Shown here in pieces: positions 17,184 to 27,500 of a stretch of DNA of 64,000 nucleotides; within the stretch, counting starts at the first letter, position 1; every line of letters begins with the position of its first letter. The notes beneath the pieces are model-generated. The model saw only the letters and a list, made by a program, of their open reading frames with translations, was not told the origin of the DNA and did no database searches. The stretch is from Dyella flagellata (GTDB taxonomy: Bacteria > Pseudomonadota > Gammaproteobacteria > Xanthomonadales > Rhodanobacteraceae). The translations under genes were made by a program, and so were the position numbers. The stretch lies in the NCBI RefSeq assembly GCF_030160275.1, contig NZ_BSOA01000006.1:62001-126000 (forward strand). The letters run 5' to 3'.

Positions 17184-19001
17184 TCACGCCCGCTTCTTCG
17201 CCACCTTCCTGGTCTTACCCCTGTGTGCGGTACCGTCCGCGGCATGCACCGGATGACCGTGCTGCAGGATGTGTGCCGTCCCCTTGCCGGGCACGGAAGG
17301 ATGGAATTCGCCGAACCAGAACGCCAGCTCACGCTGGTGCGCCGGCTGCAGATAGGCATCCTGCCACGAAGGATCGCTCTGCAATCCGCCCCACTTCGCG
17401 GCATTCGCAGCGCCCTTCTTCGGCTTGGCGGACTTCGCGCTGACGTGGTGGTTCTGACGGAATTTGTAGTGATCGAACACGCCCATGATGTTGACCGCGT
17501 ATTCCTGCGCGAGGCCCGGCGCGTTCTCGATGATCAGCAGGTTGTCGTCGTTTTTCATGCTGGCTTTCGGCCCCAGGTTGTGCGAACCGGTCATCACCAC
17601 CGGATGCGCGCCAAAGGGGTCGATCACGACGACCTTGGAATGGATCATCACCATCGGTCCACCGGGCTCATTCTTGAACCAGGGACTTAAGTACTCGTTG
17701 ATATTGGCCGGCAGGGTGACTTCCGGGTCCGCGTCGATGCGATCGCCATGCTCGTGCAGCGAGAGAATGGGCGCCTTGCCGCCACCCGGATCGGCATTGA
17801 CTACACCGTGGATATAGAGGTTTTCCTGATTCAGCGCCAGGATGTCGTTGAGCAAGGTTCCTTTCGGCCCTGGATTGAAGAACAGGAACAGCACCCCTTG
17901 CCTGGCGCCCTGGATCAGGCGGCGCGCATCGGCCAGATCCACGAGCTGATTGCAGGGTACGTTCCAGGCCGTGGCTGGCGCCTTGGCCGTTCCCACCACC
18001 ACATGCGCCGGCTTGCTGCCCTGTTGGGCCAGCGACGGCGGATAGGCGTTTTTCGCCTGCATCAGGGCCTGCCAGCGTGTCAGGTAGGCGCGCGCCAGTT
18101 CCGGGCTCTCCACCAGTATCCCGTTGTTGACCTGGGTGCACAGGCCGGTCACGGTCCAGTTGGTGCTGCCCGTCCACACGCGCACCGGTTGCTGGTGCTT
18201 GTCGCAAAACACCACGAACTTGTTGTGCGCAAAATGCGGATTGGTGACCAGCCGATCGTAGACGGCAATCGTGTGGGAAGCCTTCAACGCCTTGCGAACG
18301 TCCGCGTTTTCGTCAGTGACCTTCTTCCCTTTCTTGTTGCCGTAAGCGCCGGAGCCAAGCAGCAGGTGTCCGCGCTTGCCGAATGCCTTCAGCGCACCGA
18401 TGAGTTCGACGTCGTTCAATTCATACAGCGCGGCGTAAATGGTCTCTCCGTTGGCATTGGATTGCTTCATCAAACCCGTCAGGGCGGTAAGCAATACGCC
18501 ACCGAGTTCCTCGCGCAGAGGGTTCCCGGGCTTTTCGATATCCTGGGGTTTGCCATGCGTGATGGCCTGTGCGGTCCGCGCCATATACTGCGACGGCACA
18601 ATCCCGCGGTTGAAATAGGCCTTGAAACCATCCGTCTTGCCGGTACCGACTTCGACCGCCGCACACCAGTCGCTGGCTACACCGTCTTTCAGCGCACCCG
18701 GCTTGCCGATCTTCGCCACTACCCGGTACTGCACCTGGCCCGCGGCTTCCGCGCTGTAGTCGCTCCAGATCATCCGCTGGATCGGCCAGATATCGCTGGA
18801 CTGATGCTCGCCCGGCGCCGCGCCCGAATCACCCTGAAAGCCGATACGGTTCTCGATGACGACCTCATTGCCACCGCCGTCAGATCGGCGGTGCAACGCA
18901 AAACCCAGGCAACCGGGAATCGCCTGCTCCGTGCGCCATACGACCGTAGTGCTGTCGGCATTGGCGTAGGCCTTGATCTGGATACTCTTGGCATTTTCCA
19001 T
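17184..19001 (-). CDS. Phospholipase D-like protein with two HKD motifs
   Basis: Protein of 605 aa with both halves of a PLD active site: HNK at 259-261 with GSTN 278-281, and HSK at 454-456 with GSHN 472-475. Such enzymes hydrolyse or transfer phosphodiester bonds of phospholipids or, in some branches, nucleic acids. The first ~120 residues look like a fibronectin-like beta domain. There is no signal peptide. The start has an excellent GGAGGGG site. It lies 344 bp from tssA on the other strand. T6SS effectors of the Tle5 group are PLD enzymes with two HKD motifs, so delivery by the neighbouring T6SS is possible but unproven; no immunity gene is evident beside it. Confidence 0.8.
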   Translation of the reverse strand: MENAKSIQIKAYANADSTTVVWRTEQAIPGCLGFALHRRSDGGGNEVVIENRIGFQGDSGAAPGEHQSSDIWPIQRMIWSDYSAEAAGQVQYRVVAKIGKPGALKDGVASDWCAAVEVGTGKTDGFKAYFNRGIVPSQYMARTAQAITHGKPQDIEKPGNPLREELGGVLLTALTGLMKQSNANGETIYAALYELNDVELIGALKAFGKRGHLLLGSGAYGNKKGKKVTDENADVRKALKASHTIAVYDRLVTNPHFAHNKFVVFCDKHQQPVRVWTGSTNWTVTGLCTQVNNGILVESPELARAYLTRWQALMQAKNAYPPSLAQQGSKPAHVVVGTAKAPATAWNVPCNQLVDLADARRLIQGARQGVLFLFFNPGPKGTLLNDILALNQENLYIHGVVNADPGGGKAPILSLHEHGDRIDADPEVTLPANINEYLSPWFKNEPGGPMVMIHSKVVVIDPFGAHPVVMTGSHNLGPKASMKNDDNLLIIENAPGLAQEYAVNIMGVFDHYKFRQNHHVSAKSAKPKKGAANAAKWGGLQSDPSWQDAYLQPAHQRELAFWFGEFHPSVPGKGTAHILQHGHPVHAADGTAHRGKTRKVAKKRA

Positions 19002-19345
19002 AACCCCTCCTTCGCTGACCCAGTGGATTGGAAAGCAACAACCGCTTGAACCTGCCGCATGGGCGGATTGCGTGCATCGAGGCGAGTAGGTACCAGTCCC
19101 TGTACGGCGACGATGGACTTATCCAAAAAAAACAAGCAAAAAAAAAAAATGATGCAAATCACTATTGCACGGGCTTTTCGGGGCAGTAGCGCCTGGCTGT
19201 GCCACGAGGGCACACCCACTATTGCAGAGCGGTTGGGGCAGCCGTTGCAAGCATGTATCAATACGCCGCCCCGCCCATCAAAAACAGCATGCATGCACCG
19301 CCAATTGCGGTAGGATTCTCCCACCTCAAGGACCGTCGTGCATCT
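19002..19345. other. Divergent intergenic region upstream of tssA
   Basis: About 344 bp between the PLD-like gene (minus) and tssA (plus). It contains two homopolymeric A tracts (9 A near 19124 and 12 A at 19138-19149) that could bend DNA. A sigma-54 promoter was sought; the nearest candidate has the wrong GG-GC spacing. No gene is supported. Confidence 0.45.
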
Positions 19346-20389
19346 ATGACCAGCCACGCTCTGGAGTCGCTGTTATCCCCCCTCGATGGCGAATCGCCCA
19401 CGGGGGGAAACCTGGAATATGACCAAGATTTCATGACCCTGGAGCGCATGGCCGCGTCCAAGGCCGAGCGGTCCATCGGCGAGGACGTGATCGCCGCCGA
19501 GGAGCCGGACTGGGACAAGGTGTCCAACCAGGCCCAAGCGCTGCTGGGGCGCTCCAAGGACCTGCGCGTGGCGGTGTATTTGACCATCGCCTGGATGCGC
19601 ACCTCCGGGCTAACGGGCTGGAGTGCCGGCCTGCATTTGATCCGCAGCCTGCTGGAGCAGTTCTGGGAGGGAGTGCATCCGCAACTGGACGCCGAGGATG
19701 ACAACGACCCCACCGCACGGGTCAACGCCGTCGCGGCGATCGCCGATCTGCAGGGCATGCTGCGTTTTTTCCGCAGCACCCCGTTCGTGCAGTCGCCCAG
19801 GATGGGACGGTTTTCGCTGCGCGATCTGCGCATCGCCAACGGCACTTTGAAATTGGCCGAAAGCGAACAGGGTGGTGCCGAGCCGCCGAGCCTGAGCCAG
19901 ATCGAAGCCTGCTGCATGGATTGCCCGGAAGATCAGCTGGCCGACAACGTGGCTGCGGTCAGCGCCGCGCTTGAGCACGTCAAGGCTATCGATGCCATTT
20001 TCGGTGACCACGTCGGCACGGCCGGACCCGAGTTGAAGCCGCTGCTCAGCGATATCTTCGAAGTGAAGAAGTTTCTGGAGCCGCAACTGGCGAAGCGCTT
20101 GCCGCAGGCTGTCGAAGCGCCTACCGAGGGCGAGGCGGAAGCGTCGTCGAACTCATCGGGTTCCACGCAACAAACGGCCAGCGGTCGGATCGAAACACCG
20201 CAGGACGTGATGCGCCGGCTGGATGAAATCTGCGACTACTACGCGCGATGCGAGCCTTCCAGCCCTATTCCGCTGCTGTTGCGTCGTGCGCAGCGCCTGG
20301 TGGGCTTGAACTTCGTGGATTTGATGAAGGACCTGGCGCCCGGTGGCATGAGTGAATTGCAGGTAATTTCCGGAACCAGCGACGACTAA
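19346..20389 (+). CDS. tssA: T6SS baseplate/sheath-cap protein TssA
   Basis: Cytoplasmic protein of 347 aa. TssA primes baseplate assembly and coordinates inner tube and sheath polymerisation. The N-terminal ImpA_N domain is clear: LLSPLDGESPTGGNLEYD at about 9-26, then the helical segment with LRVAVYLTIAWMRTSGLTGW and QFWEGVHPQLD. The C-terminal part (about 270-347) contains VMRRLDEICDYYARCEPSSPIPLLLRRAQRLVGLNF, seen here in pieces, typical of short TssA (class A/B with VasJ-like end). The start at 19346 is set by this N-terminus. It is the only T6SS gene on the plus strand, far from the main block, with the TPS locus between. Confidence 0.92.
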   Translation: MTSHALESLLSPLDGESPTGGNLEYDQDFMTLERMAASKAERSIGEDVIAAEEPDWDKVSNQAQALLGRSKDLRVAVYLTIAWMRTSGLTGWSAGLHLIRSLLEQFWEGVHPQLDAEDDNDPTARVNAVAAIADLQGMLRFFRSTPFVQSPRMGRFSLRDLRIANGTLKLAESEQGGAEPPSLSQIEACCMDCPEDQLADNVAAVSAALEHVKAIDAIFGDHVGTAGPELKPLLSDIFEVKKFLEPQLAKRLPQAVEAPTEGEAEASSNSSGSTQQTASGRIETPQDVMRRLDEICDYYARCEPSSPIPLLLRRAQRLVGLNFVDLMKDLAPGGMSELQVISGTSDD

Positions 20390-20402
20390 GCTGAGAAAAC
20401 GT

Positions 20403-20426
20403 AGGCTGGGATGACAATCCCAGCCT
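20403..20426 (-). terminator. Terminator between tssA and the exported-protein gene
   Basis: Perfect 10-bp stem 20403-20412 with 20417-20426 and a 4-base loop. On the minus strand it is followed by GTTTT, so it looks like a Rho-independent terminator for the minus-strand operon and may also serve tssA. Confidence 0.7.
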
Positions 20427-20429
20427 GAG

Positions 20430-21527
20430 TCAGTACACAGCCTTGCAAACATTCGCCGCCGAGCGCACGAACACCGTCCGTGTCGAAGGACTCCAGCTCA
20501 ACGTAAACCCCGCCGGCAAGCCCATGGTGATATCGGCCGCAGCCGTTTGCTCGACCGGCCCGACGGAAGCGCTGGCGCCGTCGCCAAACGTCACCTTGGC
20601 GCTGATCGCGTAACGCGATGGACTGGGGCACGCGGCATCCACCTGGCGAGATGCAGTGGCACCGTAGGCGGTGATGTCTGGCAAATTGCCGGAAGCCGGC
20701 ACGCGCTCACCGCCGCTGCACGTGGTAGTCAAGTCATAGCTGACGGAGACACGCATGGGAGACGTCACCTGCAGCGCAGTCGTAGCCTCCGGTTGGGCGG
20801 AACAGCCCATCAGAAATCCCTTGTGCTTGGGCACCACATGTAACACCAGCGCGCCCGGCCGCCCCCCTGCCCCGTCCGGCAGTTTCAACTCGATCCGGGT
20901 AGGCAATACACCGGTGATGACCGGTTGATTGTCGAGCAGCTTGCCCTTGTCGTCGGTAGCGCTGATCTGTGGATCGGCGCATTGCGGATCGGACAGATTC
21001 GTGCCGACCAGCGCCAAGGCCACGGGCGCATTGCCAGGATGCAGCGCAAACAACGGACGGTGGTCGATGGTTTCGACGCCGCTGATCACCGGCGCCGCTT
21101 TCGATGAGCCCGATGCCTTGGCGAGCTGCTCGATGGTGGTGGCCAAGGCTTCCGTCAACGCCTTGGCATCGCTGCCGGGGCAACTGGGCGCGGCATCGAG
21201 AAAACCACGCGTGCGTTGTACGGCGGCGTCCGCGCGCAAGACAGCGATACGCCTGCTGTCGTCCATGATGTCAGCCGGCTGACCCGCCTTGTCGCCCAGC
21301 GATTTACGCAGTGCATCTGCCATCTCGCCTAGCCGCGTGCCCACCGAAGCGAGTCGATCGTCATGCGTAGCGCTGGCGCGCGCAGCCACGTCCTGCTTGG
21401 CGGTATCGAGGCGGGCGATGACCGCCTCTCCGGTCAAGCGCGGCGCGATTTGCGCCGACGCGTGGCTTGCCGCTCCGACGAGCAGCAAGCCACACCACCA
21501 CGTAACAACCGCGCGCGCGCTACGCAT
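20430..21527 (-). CDS. Exported protein of unknown function, linked to tpsA
   Basis: Protein of 365 aa with a signal peptide (about 1-25, ending ASHASAQ). I recognise no family. The N-terminal third (to about 130) is helical and charged; the middle and C-terminal parts look like beta-sandwich domains with IPT/Ig-like phrases (PVISGVETIDHRPLF, VALALVGTNLS) and several cysteines (seven or so after residue 120) that could form disulfides. The start at 21527 has an AAGGA site; a GTG at 21542 overlaps the tpsA stop. It is the last gene of the tpsB-tpsA transcript, so a role in processing, anchoring or maturation of the adhesin is plausible but not shown. Confidence 0.65.
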   Translation of the reverse strand: MRSARAVVTWWCGLLLVGAASHASAQIAPRLTGEAVIARLDTAKQDVAARASATHDDRLASVGTRLGEMADALRKSLGDKAGQPADIMDDSRRIAVLRADAAVQRTRGFLDAAPSCPGSDAKALTEALATTIEQLAKASGSSKAAPVISGVETIDHRPLFALHPGNAPVALALVGTNLSDPQCADPQISATDDKGKLLDNQPVITGVLPTRIELKLPDGAGGRPGALVLHVVPKHKGFLMGCSAQPEATTALQVTSPMRVSVSYDLTTTCSGGERVPASGNLPDITAYGATASRQVDAACPSPSRYAISAKVTFGDGASASVGPVEQTAAADITMGLPAGFTLSWSPSTRTVFVRSAANVCKAVY

Positions 21528-21538
21528 CAACCCATCCT

Positions 21539-24500
21539 TCACTCATCCGGACAATCTGTACCGCCACCGCCAGCTTGGCAGCCTCGCTGGTCCTGCGGCA
21601 ACAGAATGCCTGTGGGTACGATACCGAACGAACGGTAGTTCGCCGTAATCACGCTGGCGTCGATATACGAATCCAGGTGGTTGTTGACGTTCTGCGCACG
21701 GCTTGAGAACAGCGAGGTGGGAATGTTCACGCTGTCGCCGACGATCGGCAGGATCGAGCCGACCCTATCCACCGCATAGAAATACGCTGGCGGAGTACCG
21801 ACCAGATTTACGTACTGCGTGGTGGTGCCCAATACGTAGATCGGACTGGCCTGGGTACCGATCGCGCCGGTCGAAGACCAGGAACCGGTGCCATCGTAGG
21901 TCCAGGTGTGATCGGCGTCATACAGGCTGCCGTGGGACACCGCGATCGATACCGGCGAGGTGCCCGCATCTACTGCGTAGCTGCTGCCGTTGACGGAGCC
22001 CAAGGCAAGCGTTTGATCGTTTGCGAAGCTGAAGCCGGCCAGCGAGCGGAAATCGCCCAGCGTGTCCACTTTGTTCAAGCCGGTAAGCGTGGTACCGCCG
22101 TCGACATTGCCGCTGAGCGTGTCGGCAGTAATGCTGCCGCTGCCACCTTCACTGAGCGCGCCTGACGAGTTGAGGTTCATGGCTGAACCGCTTACTGCGC
22201 CATCCAACGCGAGGCTACCGCCGGTGGTGGTCAGCGCAAGACTGCTGCCGCCGTTGACTGGACCCACCACGGTCAAGGCTCGAGCATCGCTAAGGCTGAA
22301 GCCATTGGCCGTAAAGCTTCCGAGTGTGGCGACCTGGTTGTAACCATTGAGTGTGGTCGCACCCGCGGAGCCGCCGGTGAGCGTATCGGCATTGACGCCA
22401 GCGCCACCTTCGGTGATCGCACCCGCCGAGTACAGCGCGACGTTGCTGCCCGTCACTGTACTGTTGAGTGTGATGTTGCCGGTAGTGGTGGTCAGTGTGG
22501 TATTGCCGCCGCCATTCACTGACCCGTTGACGGTCAGCGACTGCCCATCCTTGAAACTGAAACCGTTCGCGCTGAAGTTGCCCAGAGTGCCCACCTGGTT
22601 GTTACCGGTGAGGACAGCAGCACCTGCCGCGCTGCCACTAAGCAAACCGGCGGTGATGCTGCCGCTTTCATTGATGCCACCGGCAGAATGCAAGGCCGTA
22701 TTGGTGCCGCTGATCGAACCGTTGATGGTGATGCCACCGCCACTGCTGGTCAGTGATGCGCTGGCGCCGCCGTTGACTGCCCCGCTTACCGTCAACGCCT
22801 GCCCATCGATGAGGCTGAAATTGGCCGCGCTGAAGTTGCCCAGCGTGCCAATCTGGTTGGTGCCATTGAAGGTGACGACGCCACCTGCACTGCCGGTCAA
22901 GGTGCTGGCCGTCACGCTACCGCTGCCGCCCTCGTTGATCGCGCCTGCGGCGGACAGCGCCGTGTTGATGCCGCTCACGCTGCCATTCAGCGTAAGATCG
23001 CCGCTGCTTACGGCCAACGCAACGCTGTTGTTGCCATTCAACGGGCCACTTACCGTCAGACTTTGGCCATTGCTCAAGCTGAAGCCGTTGGCGCTGAAAC
23101 CGCCTAGGGTACCGATTGAATTGCTGCCATTGAGTGCGGTAGCGCCGCTGGAAGATCCAGTGAGGCTGCCGGCTGCGATACCGCCCGCGCTGGTGATGCT
23201 TCCCTGCGAGCTGTTCAAGGTAAGCGTGCCGCTGGCGTTGATGGTGTTACTTGAGTTGATGCCTTTGAGACCCGTAAGCGAGATATTGCCACCGCTGATC
23301 GCACCACCGGTCGACAGCGTGCCGCCATTGGAGGCGAGCGAAATATCACCGCTGCCTGCGCTGATGCCGTAAGCGGTGAGCGTGCCGGTGGCAGTGAGAT
23401 TGACACCACCATTGGCGTTGTCGGTAAGCGATGCAACGGTGAGGTCGCCTGCGTCATTCAGCGACACGCCCGCGCCGATCGCCGTAACCGCACCGGTGAA
23501 CACATTGCCACTGTCGGTAAGCGTTACCGAGCCATTGCCGCTGTTCAGCGTGGTAGTTCCGGCTACCGAAAGCGCGCCGGTCTGACTGATCGCGCCGCCA
23601 TTGCTGGTCGCCGCCAGGTTGCCGCCGACGCTGCCGCCGCCAAGATTCAGGTTGCCAATGCTCGTTGCGGTCAGGTCGCCGGTGTTCAGCGTACCCAGGC
23701 TCAACGCGGCAGCATCCGTGATCTGCGTAGCGCCACCGACGAGGTTGACGGCGCCTCCGAAGGTGTTGCCGGTGTTGTTCAGCGTGATTGCCCCGGTACC
23801 GGCGTTGAGCGTGCTATTGCCGCTGACCGACAACGCCCCGCTCTCGCCGATGGCGCCGCCATTGCTGGTCGCCGCCAGATCGCCGCTGACCGAGCCGCTG
23901 CCCAGATTCAGATCGCCCTGGCTGTTCACCGTCAGCGCCCCTGTGTGCACCGCACCCAGCGTGAGCGCCGAACCTTGACTGATTTGCGCAGCACCACCGG
24001 TCAACGCCACGGCGCCGGCAAAGTTGTTGCCGCCGTTGGTCAGCGTGATCGCATTGCTGCCGGCGTTGAATGAGCTATTGCCGGTGACGGTGAATGCACC
24101 GGTCTGGGTGATCGCGCCACCCGTCGTGGTGATGGCCAGGCCGCCGCTGCCGATCGTCAACGCGTTGCCGCTGAAGGTGTTGCTGGTGCTGTTCAAGCCG
24201 CTGAGATTTGCCGCACCGCCCAGCGTGACGTTGCCTCCCGTGTTGAGCGTCAGCGCATGCGTGCCATTGATGCTGGAAGCGAAATCGATATCGCCGTTGC
24301 CCGTACTGTGCAACGTGGCATCGCTCCCCAGGGTGACCGCGCCGTTATAGGCTTGCCCACCACCGGTGGTTTCGTTGCCGCTGATAGTGATGCCGTTCGC
24401 GGTGACGCTCAGCGTGCCGCCTACCGAAGTACCCGGCAAACCCAAACCCGCGTTGGGGTAATCCAGCGCAAGGTTGCCGTTGATGCTGGCAGGCAGCGAC

Positions 24501-27500
24501 AGGGCGCTGCTTGAGGTGGCATAGGCGTCCGCAAACGAGAGATTCCTGATCTGCGCACCGGCGAAGCTCACCGTGTTCTTGAACTGGTTACCGGTGTTGG
24601 CGAGCAGCACATCCTGCCCGCTGCCGTTCTGCGTAATGCTTGCCGCGCCATTGACCGTGAGCACGCCGCTTTGGGTGATCAAGCCATTGCCTGCTGCCGT
24701 GAGCGCACCGCCCACCGTGCCGCTGCCCAGGTTCAAGCCAGCGCCACTGGTCGCGGTCAGGGCACCGGTGTTGAGCGTGCCAAGCGTGAGCTGCGCCGCG
24801 CCATTGGTAATCTGCGTAGTACCGCCGGTTAGCGTCACCGCACCGCCGAAGTGGTTGGCAGCGGTCAGCGTTATGCTATTGCTGCCGGCGCTGATACCGC
24901 TTGTACCGGTCACCGCCAGCGCGCCCGACTGCGTGATAGCGCCGCCACTGTTTGCGCTAAGCACGCCATTGACCGTACCACTGCCAAGGTTCAGGGCAGC
25001 TTGGCTGGTAACGGTCAGCGCTCCGGTGTTCAAACTGCCCAAGGTCAACGCAGAGTTCTGGCTGATCGTAGTCGTGCCGCCGGTCAACGACACCGCTCCG
25101 GCAAAACTGTTGCCGGGATTGGTCAGCGTTATGCTATTGCTGCCGGCATTGAAGGCGCTGGTCCCGGCCACGATGAAGGCGCCGGTCTGCGTGATCGTAC
25201 CGTTCGTCGTGGTGATCGACAGACCGTTGCTGCCGATCGTCAACGCGTTGCCGCTGAAGGTACTGCTGGTGCTGGTCAGGCCGCCGAGCTGCGTGGTGCC
25301 ACCGACCGTTGCCGCGCCCCCTGTGAGTAGCGTGAGCGTGTTGGCGGGGCCAGTCACGTTGGAAACAAAGTCTATCGCGCCGCCACCCGTGCTCTGCAGG
25401 GTGGCATTCGTGTTCAACGTCACCGCGCTGTGGTAGGTCTGGCCACCGCCAGTCGCTTCATTACCGTTGATGTGGATGCCGTTCGCAGCGGTAACGTCCA
25501 GCGAGCCGCCCACGGCCGTAGCCGGCAGGGTAAGTCCGCTGCTGGCGGCGTAGTTCAGCGTGAGATTGCCGCTGATGCTGGCCGGCAAACCGGGCGCGTT
25601 CGAGGTGAGATCCGTGTTGGTGAGCGAGAGATTCCTGATACCGGTACCGGCGATCGTCACCGTGTTCTGGAAATCGTTGCCTGCGTTGAGCAGGACGTCT
25701 GCCCCTGCGCCGTTCTGCGTGAAGCTAGCCGCACCGGTCACGGTCAATGCCCCACTCTGGCTGATCGTGCCAGTGTTGCTGACCGCTAGCGTACCGCTGA
25801 TCGTGCCGGTGCCCAGGTTCAGCGCACTGCCGCTGGCGATCTGGGTATTGCCGCCGGTGAGATCCAAGGCGCCGATGAAACTGTTGCTGGTGTTGTTCAG
25901 CGTAAGGGCGCTAGACCCCGCGTCGAAGGTGCTGGTGCCGGTCACGGAAAGCGCGCCGCCCTGCGTGATCCCCGCGTGGCTAGTTGCACTCAGGCTGCCG
26001 CCAACCTGGATTGTCGGTAACGCCAGCGCTGCAGTGGTGTAATCCAGCGTCAGGTTGCCGGTGATGCTGGCGGGCAAAGTCAGCGTGCCGGGCGTGGCGT
26101 CCGTATTGGTCAGCGACAGGTTGTGGATCTGCGCGTTGGTACCCGTGGCGGCAAAGCTGACGGTGTTTTTGAAATCGTTGCTGGTGTTGCCCAGAACGAT
26201 GTCCTGCCCGCTTCCGGCAGTGGCATTGGTCTGCGTGAAGCTGGCCGCGCCGGTCACGCTCAGCGCACCACTCTGGCTCACCGCACCATTATTGCTGACC
26301 GCAAGCGTACCGCTGATGGTGCTGGTGCCCAGGTTCAATGCGCTGCCGCTGGTGATCTGCGTGTTGCCGCCGGTTAGGTCCACCGCCCCGGTGAAGCTGT
26401 TGGTGGCGCTGTTCAAGGTAATGGCATTGCTGCCCGCATTGAAGCTGGCCGTGCTGGCGCCGGAAGCCTGCACGATACGCCCGCCCGATTGCACGATGCC
26501 GGCACCGATAAGGTTCAGTGCACCGCTGCCCACGTTGACGTTGCCCAGCGTGAGCAGGCCGCCATTGGTAAGCGAAACATTGTTGGAGCCACTGTTGGCA
26601 AGCGACACCGCGCCGGTGAACGCATTGCTGCCATTGGTCAAGGTGATGGCGTTGCCACCGGCATTGAAGATGCTGGCACCCGCCACCGTGAACGCGCCGC
26701 CTTGCGTGATATCACCACCGGTGGTGGTGATGGACAGGCCGCCGGCGCCGATCTTGAGCGTGCTGCTATCGCTGAACGTGCTGCTTTGGGTGGTCAGTCC
26801 GCCGAGGGCGCCGTTGGTGGCGCTCGAACCTACGGCGGCGCCGAAGTTCACAGCACCGCCGGGTGCGTCAGCAATCAGCAGTTCAGGCGTGATCGTATTG
26901 TTGTCAACCGTATTGGAGAAAACGACACTGCCACCGGTGCTGTCAAGCGTTGCATTGCTGGCCAGGGTCACTGGACCGGTAAATGTTTGCCAGCCGCTGG
27001 TAGTGACATTGCCTTGCAGCAGGGTGCTGCCGGTTACCGCCAAGCCCGATAAAGAGGAACTTCCGCCGAGCGTGGCGTTGCCATTGAGGGTGACACCACT
27101 ACTGGCGCTGCCTCCATCCGCACCATTGCCGAACGTGATGCTCGTAGCGGTAAGGCTGGTAACGGAGCCGCCCAGGGTGGCCAGTCCGGCATAGCTTTGG
27201 GCGCCACTCGTAGTAACGTTGCCATTGAGCGTGCTGGTGCCGCTGACACTCAGCGTAGACAGATGCTCCGTGCCGGTGCTGTTGAGCACGACATTGCCGG
27301 TGATGGTCAGGCTCTGGCTGGATTGGTTGATCGCGCTGTTCACCGTCACCGTGCTTCCGGTCAAGACGGTGCTGGAATTGCCAAGGGCCAACACCCCGGT
27401 ATAACTCTGCGTGCCTGAGGTAGTGACGTTGCCACCCAGCGTGATCCCGGTGCTGCCGCTGCCATGAGCAGTCAGCGAAGCCAATGACGCGAGGCTGCCA

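Noticed and set aside
19160-19230. Possible sigma-54 promoter upstream of tssA
   Set aside because: GG and GC elements around 19207-19225 are 13 rather than 10 bases apart, so the spacing is wrong.
21539-22020. CDI-type toxin/immunity module at the tpsA C-terminus
   Set aside because: No VENN-like boundary or toxin domain is seen and no small immunity gene follows; the next gene encodes a 365-aa exported protein.
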